In this document: positions 1 to 5,957 of the stretch, piece by piece
Layout: each line of letters starts with the position of its first letter
Numbering within the stretch: the first letter of the stretch is position 1
Assembly (NCBI GenBank): GCA_015663225.1
Contig: DQSO01000025.1
Span: 1-6,045, forward strand
DNA: 6,045 nt
Origin: Campylobacterales bacterium
GTDB lineage: Bacteria > Campylobacterota > Campylobacteria > Campylobacterales > QNZT01
Reading direction: 5' to 3'
Made by a program: the position numbers and the translations under genes
The notes under the pieces: model-generated
The model's database searches: none
Told to the model about the DNA's origin: nothing
The model's input: only the letters and a program-made list of their open reading frames with translations

Positions 1-405
1 CTCAACAATCCCATCGTTTGTATCAACTAGCCCAATCTCAGAAGATGAACATATCATTCCATTTGATTCAACTCCTCGTAGCTTTGCCTCTTTGATTTTA
101 AAATCTTTTCCAAGCACTGCTCCAACTTTAGCAACACAGACAAACTGATCTTTAGCTACATTTTTAGCACCACAAACTATCTGTAGAGTCTCACTTCCTA
201 TATCAACCGTAGTAACATTTAACTTATCAGCATCAGGATGTTTTTCGCATGATAATACCCTACCAACTACAACACCAGAAGGAATTCTACACTCCCTTAG
301 CGAATCCACTTCCAATCCAATAGCATTTAAAGCTTTACAAATCTCATCACTACTTATATCTTTAATATCAATATACTCATTTAACCAATTTCTTGTAACT
401 ATCAT
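1..405 (-). CDS. pheT: Phenylalanine--tRNA ligase beta subunit, N-terminal part (cut by window edge)
   Basis: This is the first 135 codons of PheT; the rest lies beyond position 1. PheT is the large subunit of the cytoplasmic (alpha-beta)2 enzyme that charges tRNA-Phe. The visible part starts [14 protein letters not shown], typical of the family, and from about residue 40 runs into the EMAP/OB-fold tRNA-binding domain, seen as HPDADKLNV (about residues 56-64), [10 protein letters not shown] (about 75-84) and [13 protein letters not shown] (about 112-124). The ATG at 403-405 overlaps the pheS stop as ATGA. A GGAG ribosome binding site sits 8 nt upstream inside pheS (414-417), so translation is probably coupled to pheS. 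No frameshift is seen. Identification is firm; only the length is unknown. Confidence 0.96.
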   Translation of the reverse strand, partial: MIVTRNWLNEYIDIKDISSDEICKALNAIGLEVDSLRECRIPSGVVVGRVLSCEKHPDADKLNVTTVDIGSETLQIVCGAKNVAKDQFVCVAKVGAVLGKDFKIKEAKLRGVESNGMICSSSEIGLVDTNDGIVE

Positions 406-1385
406 CTAAACTGCTCCAAAAGTCTTATATCACCCTCAAACAGACTTCTCAAATCTGGTATTTTGTGTATAAGCATTGCAAATCTTTCAACTCCAATACC
501 AAATGCATAACCACCAACATCTCTATATCCAACTGCTTCAAAAACATTTGCATCAACCATACCACTTCCTAATACTTCTAGCCAACCAGTATGAGAACAA
601 ACTCTACACCCTCTGCCCTCACAAAATATACAACTTATATCTACCTCCGTACTAGGTTCTGTAAAAGGAAAGAAACTTGGACGAAATCTTACTTCAACAT
701 CTCCAAACATATACTTTAAAAAATCCTCTAAAATATACTTTAGATTTGCAAATGATATTTTTCCACTCTTATCAACTACCAACCCTTCAACTTGATGAAA
801 CATAGGAGTATGAGTGATGTCGAAATCTCTTCTAAAAACACTTCCTGGACATATCATGCGAAAAGGAGGCTGGCTTTTTTGCATATATCTTATCTGCACC
901 GGAGAAGTATGAGTTCTCATAACTAATCCATTTTCAAGATAAAATGTATCTTGCATATCTCTTGCAGGGTGATAAACTGGTAGATTAAGTGCTTGAAAGT
1001 TATGAAAGTCATCCTCAATAAGCGGTCCCTCTTGAACTTCAAAGTTTAAACTCACAAAATAGTCGATTATTTTATCCATAGTTTGCTGCACAGGATGCAG
1101 TGCCCCAGCACTTTGAAGATGAGAAAACATAGATACATCAACAGCTTCAGCTTTTAAAGACTCCTCCAAATGCTTTAAGTAAAGCTCCTCTTTTTTATGC
1201 TCAAATAGTTTATTCAGAGTTGCCTTTTGAATATTTAAATTTTTTGCAAAATCTTTTTTCTCTTCATTTGGCAAATCTTTTAGCTTTGCAAACTGCTCAG
1301 TCAATAGACCTTTTTTTCCAAAAATTTCAACTCTTACTTCATCTAAAGATTTTAGATCTTTAGCTTCTAAGATTTTATTTTCCAA
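402..1385 (-). CDS. pheS: Phenylalanine--tRNA ligase alpha subunit
   Basis: PheS is the catalytic class II subunit of phenylalanyl-tRNA synthetase. The 327 residues are the usual family length. Residues 1-90 form the charged N-terminal arm ([13 protein letters not shown]). The catalytic domain follows: [10 protein letters not shown] near 97-106 (motif 1 area), [14 protein letters not shown] at 155-168, [20 protein letters not shown] at 179-198 (motif 2 with its arginines), and [11 protein letters not shown] at 295-305 (motif 3). Four cysteines at 252, 255, 260 and 263 (C-x2-C-x4-C-x2-C) form a likely zinc-binding knuckle seen in many bacterial PheS. The start is TTG (1383-1385): an in-frame TAA lies 18 nt upstream, no ATG occurs before the conserved core, and an AGGA sits about 9 nt upstream. 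It forms an operon with pheT, with which it overlaps. Confidence 0.98.
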   Translation of the reverse strand: MENKILEAKDLKSLDEVRVEIFGKKGLLTEQFAKLKDLPNEEKKDFAKNLNIQKATLNKLFEHKKEELYLKHLEESLKAEAVDVSMFSHLQSAGALHPVQQTMDKIIDYFVSLNFEVQEGPLIEDDFHNFQALNLPVYHPARDMQDTFYLENGLVMRTHTSPVQIRYMQKSQPPFRMICPGSVFRRDFDITHTPMFHQVEGLVVDKSGKISFANLKYILEDFLKYMFGDVEVRFRPSFFPFTEPSTEVDISCIFCEGRGCRVCSHTGWLEVLGSGMVDANVFEAVGYRDVGGYAFGIGVERFAMLIHKIPDLRSLFEGDIRLLEQFR

Positions 1386-1403
1386 TCTCTAATCCTGTCT
1401 TAA

Positions 1404-1409
1404 ATTTTA
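1404..1409 (-). promoter_or_regulatory. Possible -10 box for pheST
   Basis: Read on the minus strand the sequence is TAAAAT, about 18 nt upstream of the TTG start of pheS, inside a very AT-rich stretch. Initiation 6-8 nt downstream would leave a leader of about a dozen bases that still contains the AGGA. Other AT-rich hexamers nearby fit almost as well and no -35 box is clear, so this is a weak positional call. Confidence 0.3.
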
Positions 1410-1437
1410 TCTATTTTATTTAAAATATGATTAAGTC

Positions 1438-1446
1438 TGCTATAAT
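1438..1446 (+). promoter_or_regulatory. Extended -10 promoter of the HIT gene
   Basis: The sequence TGCTATAAT is a perfect -10 hexamer (1441-1446) with an extended-10 TG element. It lies 19 nt before the SD/ATG at 1466, so transcription would begin near 1453, just upstream of the ribosome binding site AAGGAG (1455-1460). No recognisable -35 is present, as is usual for sigma-70-type promoters of Campylobacterota. Its position also rules out translation from the upstream ATG at 1427. Confidence 0.65.
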
Positions 1447-1465
1447 AAATAAAAAAGGAGTACAA

Positions 1466-1822
1466 ATGTGCCTATTTTGCAAGATAGCAAACAAAGAGAT
1501 ATCATCAAATATTGAACTTGAAAATGAGGACTTCATAGCATTTCATGATATAAATCCAATAGCACCTATACATCTACTAGTAATACCAAAAGTTCATGTA
1601 GAAAACTTTCAAAAAGCTTCACCCAAACTTATGGCAAAAGCAACATCTTTTATACAAGAGTTGACTATAAAAATGGGACTAGATAGTGATGGATATAGAC
1701 TCTTAACCAACAACGGAGAAAATGGCGGACAAGAAGTTATGCATCTTCATTTTCACATAGTAGGTGGAACTAGATTAAAATGGGTTCACCTTAGTGACAA
1801 TAACCCAAAAGCCGCTATCTAA
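1466..1822 (+). CDS. HIT-family (HINT-like) nucleotide-binding protein
   Basis: This is a 118-residue histidine-triad protein, probably a cytoplasmic purine nucleoside phosphoramidase/hydrolase of the HINT group. The triad HLHFH is at residues 93-97, so His95 should be the nucleophile, followed by IVGG. The N-terminus MCLFCKI carries the C-x2-C pair (Cys2, Cys5) common in bacterial HINT proteins, and AFHDINPIAPIHLLVIPK is the typical fold core. The ATG at 1466 was chosen because AAGGAG lies 5 nt upstream and the family starts with MC-x-FC. The longer frame from 1427 would begin upstream of the promoter -10 box. The gene is divergent from pheS, a pairing I recall from Campylobacter, and converges with the sugar-phosphate transferase one base after its stop. 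Its physiological substrate cannot be read from sequence. Confidence 0.93.
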   Translation: MCLFCKIANKEISSNIELENEDFIAFHDINPIAPIHLLVIPKVHVENFQKASPKLMAKATSFIQELTIKMGLDSDGYRLLTNNGENGGQEVMHLHFHIVGGTRLKWVHLSDNNPKAAI

Positions 1823-1823
1823 A

Positions 1824-2942
1824 CTATAAAAAATACTTTAGTAGTAGTAGTAAAACAATAACTACTGCTACTAAAGGGTAAGAGTATCTACTCTCTATCA
1901 ATATATTTGTTACTTTTGTATGTCCTTTAAGTAAAATCTCTTTTCTATTAATTTTTCTATCATCAAATATATTAAAAAAGATATATAAAATAACTGCATA
2001 TGTTATGGTATTTAAAACATTATTTTGATCCACTAAAAGTATACCTAAAAGTGAAAAAGATACCTGCATAAGGATTATCAACATAACAGTATAATCAACC
2101 TCTGTCTTCCATCTTAAAAGCTTATGATGAATATGAGACTTATCAGGAGAAAAAGGAGACAAGCTTCTTTGCATCCGTCTAACCATAACCATGATTGTAT
2201 CAAGTATAGGCAGCGAAGCTAAAAATAGTACTGATACTATATTTATCTGTTCAGTCAAACGAATAGCAACTACAGATATAACAAAGCCTAAAACCAATGA
2301 ACCACTATCACCCATAAATATTTTTGCTGGATACCAGTTGAAAAATAAAAATGCAAAGAGAGTAGAACTCATAAAAAATGAAATATAAATTACAAAGTTA
2401 TCATCATACACAAACCCCAGATACAAAAATGATAAAAATATCACTAAAGATATACCACCAGCTAGTCCATCAAGTCCATCTATAAGATTTAATGCATTGG
2501 TATAACCTGTAATTGCAAAAATAGTAAAAGCAAGTGAGACTATCATAGGAAAGTTTACTTCATACCCAAACCATACTCCCAAAGAGTCAATACTAAGATT
2601 ATCTATAAAAAACAGTAGTGTAACAGCGATAGAGATAACTAAAAACTTTACCCTTGGCTTAACTCCTTTAACATCATCATAAACTCCAACTAAAAAAATC
2701 AAACTTAAACTGATAAAAAAAGTTATATTTTCTATAAAAAAGTCATTGAAAAAAAGCAATATACTAACAATAAAAGAGAGATAGATAGCTATACCAGCAC
2801 CCCTTGGTTTTGGAGTATCATGTGAACTTCTTTCATTTGGTATATCTATAAGTTTTAATACTGATGCATTTTTTACCACGATCAATATAATTAGCACTGC
2901 CACTAAAAAAGAAAATATCCAATCTACCAAACACAAATCCAC
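1824..2942 (-). CDS. Undecaprenyl-phosphate sugar-1-phosphate transferase (WecA/TagO/WbpL family)
   Basis: This 372-residue polytopic inner-membrane enzyme belongs to the MraY/WecA superfamily (glycosyltransferase family 4). These enzymes move a HexNAc-1-phosphate from a UDP-sugar to undecaprenyl phosphate, the first membrane step of O-antigen or other polysaccharide assembly. Signatures in order: DIPNERSSHDTPKPRGAG at 33-50, the Mg-binding aspartates VYDD at 87-90, NLIDGLDGLAGG at 152-163, FMGDSGS at 209-215, and the cytosolic HIHH motif at 270-273 that separates WecA/TagO/WbpL-type enzymes from MraY. About ten hydrophobic helices surround them. The start is GTG (2940-2942), with AGGAAAG about 5 nt upstream and no canonical in-frame alternative before a stop. 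It is divergent from the manC-galU block. Whether the donor is UDP-GlcNAc or another UDP-HexNAc cannot be decided, so no symbol is given. Confidence 0.93.
   Translation of the reverse strand: MDLCLVDWIFSFLVAVLIILIVVKNASVLKLIDIPNERSSHDTPKPRGAGIAIYLSFIVSILLFFNDFFIENITFFISLSLIFLVGVYDDVKGVKPRVKFLVISIAVTLLFFIDNLSIDSLGVWFGYEVNFPMIVSLAFTIFAITGYTNALNLIDGLDGLAGGISLVIFLSFLYLGFVYDDNFVIYISFFMSSTLFAFLFFNWYPAKIFMGDSGSLVLGFVISVVAIRLTEQINIVSVLFLASLPILDTIMVMVRRMQRSLSPFSPDKSHIHHKLLRWKTEVDYTVMLIILMQVSFSLLGILLVDQNNVLNTITYAVILYIFFNIFDDRKINRKEILLKGHTKVTNILIESRYSYPLVAVVIVLLLLLKYFL
1828..1876 (-). terminator. Intrinsic terminator inside the 3' end of the sugar-phosphate transferase gene
   Basis: An inverted repeat pairs 1836-1851 with 1861-1876: 16 bp, one pair being a G-T wobble, with a 9-nt loop. 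On the minus strand the stem is followed directly by TATTTTTT (1828-1835), the classic stem plus U-tract. The stem encodes the C-terminal LVAVV...LLLLLK residues, and the stop codon at 1824-1826 comes after the U-tract, so terminator and coding sequence overlap. On the plus strand no T-run follows the hairpin, so it would only weakly stop the convergent HIT transcript. Confidence 0.6.
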
Positions 2943-3041
2943 AATACTTTCCTTTATATAGTTAAAAATCTAATTCTCTTAGTTTATCATAAACAACTTT
3001 TAGATAAAATTAGTAAACATAGTTAAAAGGACTTTAAGATT
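2943..3041. promoter_or_regulatory. Divergent intergenic region between the transferase gene and the ugd remnant/manC
   Basis: These 99 AT-rich bases must drive both directions. On the plus strand GATAAAAT (3003-3010) is a plausible -10, with AAGGA (3027-3031) as the ribosome binding site of the frame at 3042. On the minus strand AGGAAAG just precedes the GTG at 2942, and a TATATA lies close by but looks too near the SD to be the -10 box. A perfect 13-nt palindrome, GTTTAT-C-ATAAAC, is at 2982-2994 and could be an operator or chance. Promoter strengths cannot be judged. Confidence 0.35.
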
Positions 3042-3155
3042 ATGAAAATAAGCATTATAGGAACAGGTTATGATCCAAAAGCCATAGATGAAGCAAAATC
3101 CTTCTATCTAAAAGAGAACCAAAATATAACTTATGTAGTAGGTGTGGAGATTTAG
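3042..3155 (+). pseudogene. ugd: Internally deleted remnant of UDP-glucose 6-dehydrogenase
   Basis: This is a 37-codon frame with its own ATG and SD (AAGGA, 10 nt upstream). Residues 1-10, MKISIIGTGY, match the Rossmann-fold N-terminus of UDP-glucose/GDP-mannose dehydrogenases, which normally continues VGL. Instead it jumps to DPKAIDEAKSFYLKEN and NITYV, which match the C-terminal UDP-binding domain of Ugd (normally about residue 320 onwards, AYDP-x-A-x-DEAK...). After that it ends in an unrelated VGVEI and a TAG. About 300 central residues, including the catalytic cysteine region, and the last part are missing, so no enzyme can be made. The intact enzyme would oxidise GalU's product UDP-glucose to UDP-glucuronate. 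The stop is 3 nt before the manC ATG, so the frame may survive as a translated leader. The family match is from memory of the motifs. Confidence 0.72.
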
Positions 3156-3158
3156 CAA

Positions 3159-4517
3159 ATGACAAATATAATCTTATGTGGAGGCAGTGGAACAAGACTA
3201 TGGCCGATAAGCCGAACACTCATGCCAAAACAGTTTGTAAAGCTTTTTGATAATAGATCACTATTTGAGCTTACACAAGAGAGAAATAGCTCTATTTGCG
3301 AGGAGCTATATATCGTATCAAATGCAGAGCAATATTTCTTAGCAATTGATCAACTAGAAGTTGAAGCAAAGTTTTTACTCGAACCTATTGGTAGAAACAC
3401 AGCCCCAGCAATAGCACTAGCTTGCATGGATATAAACTCCGATGAAATAGTTCTAGTAACACCATCAGATCACCTTATCAAGGATAAAAAAGCCTATCAA
3501 GATGCCATACAAAAAGCAAATAAACTAGCAAAAGATGATTTTTTAGTAACTTTTGGAATCACTCCATCATATCCCGAAACTGGTTTTGGATATATAGAAG
3601 CATCAAAAGAAGATGTAAAAAGTTTTAAAGAAAAACCAGATTTACAAACTGCAAAAGAGTATTTAGAAAAAGGAAATTATTATTGGAATAGTGGAATGTT
3701 CTGCTTTAAAGCTGGTATATTTTTAGAAGAGCTTAAAAAACACTCACCAAAGATATACCTATCATGTGAAAAAGCTTATCAAGAGGCAATATCATCAAAA
3801 GATACACTAAGAGTGAAACATGATGATATGCTAAACATCCCAGAAGATAGTATAGACTATGCAGTTATGGAAAAAAGCGATAAAGTAAAAGTAGTTCCAA
3901 GTGATATAAACTGGAGCGATGTAGGAAGTTTTGATGCACTATATAAAGAGCTACCAAAAGAGAAAAATGGCAATACTAAAAATAATAAACATATAAGTAT
4001 AGACTCAAAAAATAACCTCATAATCTCACATGATAGACAAATATCTACAATAGAGATAGAAGATCTAATCATCATAGATACTCCAGATGCCCTGCTTATC
4101 AGTAAAAAAGGTTCTTCTCAAAAAGTAAAAGAGGTAGTTAACAAACTAAAACAACAAAGTTTAGAGTTAACAATTACTCATACACTAACCCACCGTCCAT
4201 GGGGAACTTATGAGGTTTTACTCTCACATGATAACTACAAAATCAAACGAATAATAGTCAATCCAAACAAACGATTAAGCCTACAAAAACACTACCATAG
4301 AAATGAACACTGGATAGTAGTAAGTGGAACAGCAACTGTAACTGTAGAGGAAGAAGTAAAACTAATAAGACCAAATGAATCAACCTACATAAAGATGGGA
4401 GAGATTCATCGACTTGAAAACAAAGGTAAAATCCCAGTAGTTCTTATAGAAGCACAAGTAGGCGAGTATACTGGCGAAGATGACATAATAAGGATAGAAG
4501 ATGATTTTGAAAGATAG
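3159..4517 (+). CDS. manC: Bifunctional mannose-1-phosphate guanylyltransferase / mannose-6-phosphate isomerase
   Basis: This type II PMI/GMP enzyme (452 residues; the family is often about 470-480) converts fructose-6-phosphate to mannose-6-phosphate and mannose-1-phosphate plus GTP to GDP-mannose, the precursor of mannose, fucose and related residues in surface glycans. The nucleotidyltransferase half shows LCGGSGTRLWPISR at 6-19, the activator lysine in MPKQF at 22-26, EPIGRNTAPA at 75-84, TPSDH at 101-105, TGFGYIEA at 141-148, FKEKP at 156-160, YYWNSGMF at 174-181 and NWSDVGSF at 251-258. The cupin isomerase half, from about 345 (HRPWGTYE), carries the metal-site motif QKHYHRNEHW at 376-385 and IHRLEN at 416-421. 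The ATG has GGAGA 8 nt upstream. It overlaps galU by 17 nt, implying one transcript. The symbol follows the enterobacterial name; algA/rfbM-type names describe the same family. Confidence 0.95.
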   Translation: MTNIILCGGSGTRLWPISRTLMPKQFVKLFDNRSLFELTQERNSSICEELYIVSNAEQYFLAIDQLEVEAKFLLEPIGRNTAPAIALACMDINSDEIVLVTPSDHLIKDKKAYQDAIQKANKLAKDDFLVTFGITPSYPETGFGYIEASKEDVKSFKEKPDLQTAKEYLEKGNYYWNSGMFCFKAGIFLEELKKHSPKIYLSCEKAYQEAISSKDTLRVKHDDMLNIPEDSIDYAVMEKSDKVKVVPSDINWSDVGSFDALYKELPKEKNGNTKNNKHISIDSKNNLIISHDRQISTIEIEDLIIIDTPDALLISKKGSSQKVKEVVNKLKQQSLELTITHTLTHRPWGTYEVLLSHDNYKIKRIIVNPNKRLSLQKHYHRNEHWIVVSGTATVTVEEEVKLIRPNESTYIKMGEIHRLENKGKIPVVLIEAQVGEYTGEDDIIRIEDDFER

Positions 4518-5337
4518 TATTATAAAAAAGTGCCTGTTTCCAGCAGCTGGATATGGTACAAGGTTTTTACCAGCGACTAAGGCTATACCTAAAGAGATGT
4601 TGCCAATACTAACTAAACCACTACTTCAATATGGAGTAGAAGAAGCTATAGAAGCTGGAATAGATACTATGGCGATAGTGACTGGTCGAGGTAAAAGAGC
4701 TATCGAAGATCACTTTGATAGATCATATGAGCTTGAACATCAAATATATGGAACAAGTAAAGAGTTACTGATGAGTGAGATACGAAGTATTGTAAATAAT
4801 TATACTTTTTCTTACACTAGACAAGTTGAGATGAAAGGTTTAGGTCATGCAATCCTTACAGGTCAAGCACTCATAGGAGATGAACCTTTTGCCGTTATAC
4901 TAGCAGATGACTTGTGTGACAATGATAACAAATCAGTCCTAACACAGATGATAGAGATACATAAAAAATATCCAGATTGTTGCATAGTAGCGGTAGAAGA
5001 AGTACCAAAAGAAGATACAAATAAGTATGGTGTTATAGCAGGAGAAAATATAGAAGAAAACCTCATAAAAGTCAACAACATGGTAGAAAAACCTGAACCA
5101 AAAGATGCACCAAGTAACTTAGCTATCATAGGAAGATATATACTTATGCCAGAGATATTTGAGATCATAAAAACTACAAAACCAGGACGAGGTGGAGAGA
5201 TACAGATAACTGATGCTCTTTTAACTCTAGCAAAACAGGGAAAAGTATTGGCTTATAAGTTTGATGGTAAAAGATTTGATTGTGGGAGTATTGATGGATT
5301 TGTTGAAGCTACAAACTGGTTTTATGCAAAGCTATAA
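4501..5337 (+). CDS. galU: UTP--glucose-1-phosphate uridylyltransferase
   Basis: GalU (278 residues, normal length) makes UDP-glucose from UTP and glucose-1-phosphate in the cytoplasm, feeding polysaccharide and lipopolysaccharide synthesis. Signatures: CLFPAAGYGTRFLPATKAIP at 11-30 (nucleotide loop), KEMLPI at 31-36, TGRGKRAIEDHFD at 61-73, GLGHAIL at 113-119, LADDLC at 134-139, VEKPEP at 195-200, GRGGEIQITDAL at 229-240 and KRFDCGS at 257-263. The ATG at 4501 lies inside the last codons of manC, with AAGGA (4490-4494) 6 nt upstream, so translation is probably coupled. The N-terminus is about five residues longer than relatives that begin M-I-x-KCLFPAAGYG, but no later canonical start exists. 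No intrinsic terminator is evident downstream. Confidence 0.97.
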   Translation: MILKDSIIKKCLFPAAGYGTRFLPATKAIPKEMLPILTKPLLQYGVEEAIEAGIDTMAIVTGRGKRAIEDHFDRSYELEHQIYGTSKELLMSEIRSIVNNYTFSYTRQVEMKGLGHAILTGQALIGDEPFAVILADDLCDNDNKSVLTQMIEIHKKYPDCCIVAVEEVPKEDTNKYGVIAGENIEENLIKVNNMVEKPEPKDAPSNLAIIGRYILMPEIFEIIKTTKPGRGGEIQITDALLTLAKQGKVLAYKFDGKRFDCGSIDGFVEATNWFYAKL

Positions 5338-5354
5338 TTTAGAAAATGTCCAGT

Positions 5355-5432
5355 TTCACCTGCTAACGCTTTTCTAATAATAGTAGGAATTAGTTTCTCA
5401 TCATGCTGTTTAAATATATTTTTTTCAATTAA
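5355..5432 (-). pseudogene. Fragment resembling dTDP-glucose 4,6-dehydratase (RmlB)
   Basis: On the minus strand an open stretch reads NIFKQHDEKLIPTIIRKALAGE. It closely resembles the RmlB segment NNYGP-x-QHDEKLIP...ALAG that precedes YGDG in extended short-chain dehydrogenases making dTDP-4-keto-6-deoxyglucose. Only about 22 residues are recognisable. Upstream a TGA (5433-5435) closes the frame; downstream the expected YGDG-x-NVRDW is absent and the frame runs antisense into the end of galU, stopping at 5322-5324. It is therefore a fossil, not a gene. A related epimerase/dehydratase is possible. Confidence 0.5.
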
Positions 5433-5484
5433 TCAACCTCAAACTTTACTCTTCTTTTATCTTTGATTTATTAAGTAAACTGGT

Positions 5485-5505
5485 AAATTGGGTCTGACCC
5501 CATTT
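5485..5505. repeat. 21-nt palindromic repeat, copy 1
   Basis: The left arm AAATTGGGTC and right arm GACCCCATTT flank a central T. Nine of ten arm positions are complementary; the single mismatch (T for G at 5489) is the only difference from copy 2 at 5934-5954. Both copies have the same orientation (central T on plus). The GGGGTC-N-GACCCC core resembles palindromes I recall near REP-associated (IS200-like, Y1) transposase genes; no such gene is in this window. Confidence 0.8.
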
Positions 5506-5526
5506 TATTCGTTCTTAGTAGTCTAT

Positions 5527-5631
5527 TTAATGATGTGCTTTTTTACTTGAATCACTATCCATATGGTATATAGAGTATAAAACTACACCAAAAACCATAG
5601 CTACAGCTACAAATAATATTAGATATTCCAT
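5527..5631 (-). CDS. Small single-pass membrane protein, function unknown
   Basis: This 34-codon frame begins MEYLILFVAVAMVFG, has one hydrophobic helix from about residue 3 to 20, and ends in a short polar tail (DSDSSKKAHH). A strong ribosome binding site, GGAGG, lies 7-8 nt before the ATG, and the start directly follows the TAA of the preceding small frame, as in an operon. No family is recognised; the layout resembles small accessory subunits of membrane complexes, but that is only a shape. It sits among gene remnants, so it may be a stray survivor of a larger lost operon. Confidence 0.42.
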   Translation of the reverse strand: MEYLILFVAVAMVFGVVLYSIYHMDSDSSKKAHH

Positions 5632-5753
5632 TTATAACTCCTCCATTTGATTTATTTTCTCATTTGCTTTTTTATTAGACAAAAAAACTATCGATGTAAC
5701 AAAAAATGCAACAATTAATGATATTGTTAACTTTATAATAGAAACTTTTCCAT
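5632..5753 (-). pseudogene. Small membrane-protein frame, apparently frameshifted near its start
   Basis: An ATG at 5751-5753 opens MEKFLL and stops at once. One frame over, reading continues KLTISLIVAFFVTSIVFLSN, then a lysine-rich tail to EEL and TAA (5632-5634), immediately before the ATG of the next small gene. Joining the two by a one-base shift gives a sensible protein of about 40 residues with one membrane helix. The open frame has no ATG, GTG or TTG ahead of the helix (only ATT/ATA after GGAAAAG). It could be a broken gene, a gene with a rare ATT start, or a sequencing error. No family is recognised. Confidence 0.35.
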
Positions 5754-5758
5754 AATTA

Positions 5759-5933
5759 TTAAATATCCATTGTACTTAAATACTTCCCCATAACAATACT
5801 CTCATCAAACTCATTTATCATCAGGTAAACACAACATCTCGACAACCTACATTGTCAGTCGTAACTATTGGTTTTACCATACTTACACTCTTTAGCAATC
5901 TCCTATTTAGTATACTTTTCCAAATACCACTCT
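5759..5933 (-). pseudogene. Internally deleted glycosyltransferase (GT4-type) remnant
   Basis: Two pieces of one family appear in different frames. The upstream piece reads LLKSVSMVKPIVTTDNVGC then RDVV, matching the LLEA-x-x-MGKPIV-x-x-D-x-GC-R-x-VV donor-site segment of GT-B (group 1) glycosyltransferases, and then hits a TGA (5821-5823). The downstream piece, INEFDESIVMGKYLSTMDI followed by TAA (5759-5761), looks like the usual C-terminus (EFDE-x-IVI-x-KYL). The roughly 50-60 residues that normally separate them are gone, and the N-terminal domain is missing: the remnant begins at the edge of palindrome copy 2. It would have added a sugar in polysaccharide assembly. It cannot be functional as seen. 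Confidence 0.65.
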
Positions 5934-5954
5934 AAATGGGGTCTGACCCCATTT
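5934..5954. repeat. 21-nt palindromic repeat, copy 2 (perfect)
   Basis: Perfect 10-base arms AAATGGGGTC and GACCCCATTT flank a central T; in single strand it could fold with an 8-bp stem and a 5-nt loop (TCTGA). It lies 449 bp after copy 1 in the same orientation. It occupies exactly the gap between the end of one glycosyltransferase gene (stop at 5958-5960) and the truncated start of the next remnant. It may be a mobile palindrome or act as a weak terminator for the gene to its right; the T-run after it on minus is poor. Confidence 0.85.
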
Positions 5955-5957
5955 TTC

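Noticed and set aside
1839..1851. TAG/GTA triplet repeat as a phase-variation tract
   Set aside because: A trinucleotide unit repeated about four times would not shift the frame, and it is explained by the leucine codons and the terminator stem.
2191..2388. 65-codon open frame on the plus strand
   Set aside because: It lies wholly antisense inside the well-supported sugar-1-phosphate transferase gene, with no SD and no recognisable protein features.
2962..3009. Short minus-strand frame ending KVVYDKLRELDF before the transferase gene
   Set aside because: It looks like a protein C-terminus, but a stop codon lies about 15 codons upstream, so nothing supports a gene; it is more likely promoter DNA.
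3857..4075. 72-codon open frame on the minus strand
   Set aside because: It is antisense to the middle of manC; its hydrophobic, serine-rich composition is what reverse reading of AT-rich coding DNA gives.
4863..5168. 101-codon open frame on the minus strand
   Set aside because: It is antisense to galU, whose motifs run unbroken through the region; no ribosome site or family signature.
5485..5954. CRISPR array or composite transposon defined by the two palindromes
   Set aside because: There are only two copies 449 bp apart, no regular spacers, and no transposase or cas gene in the interval.
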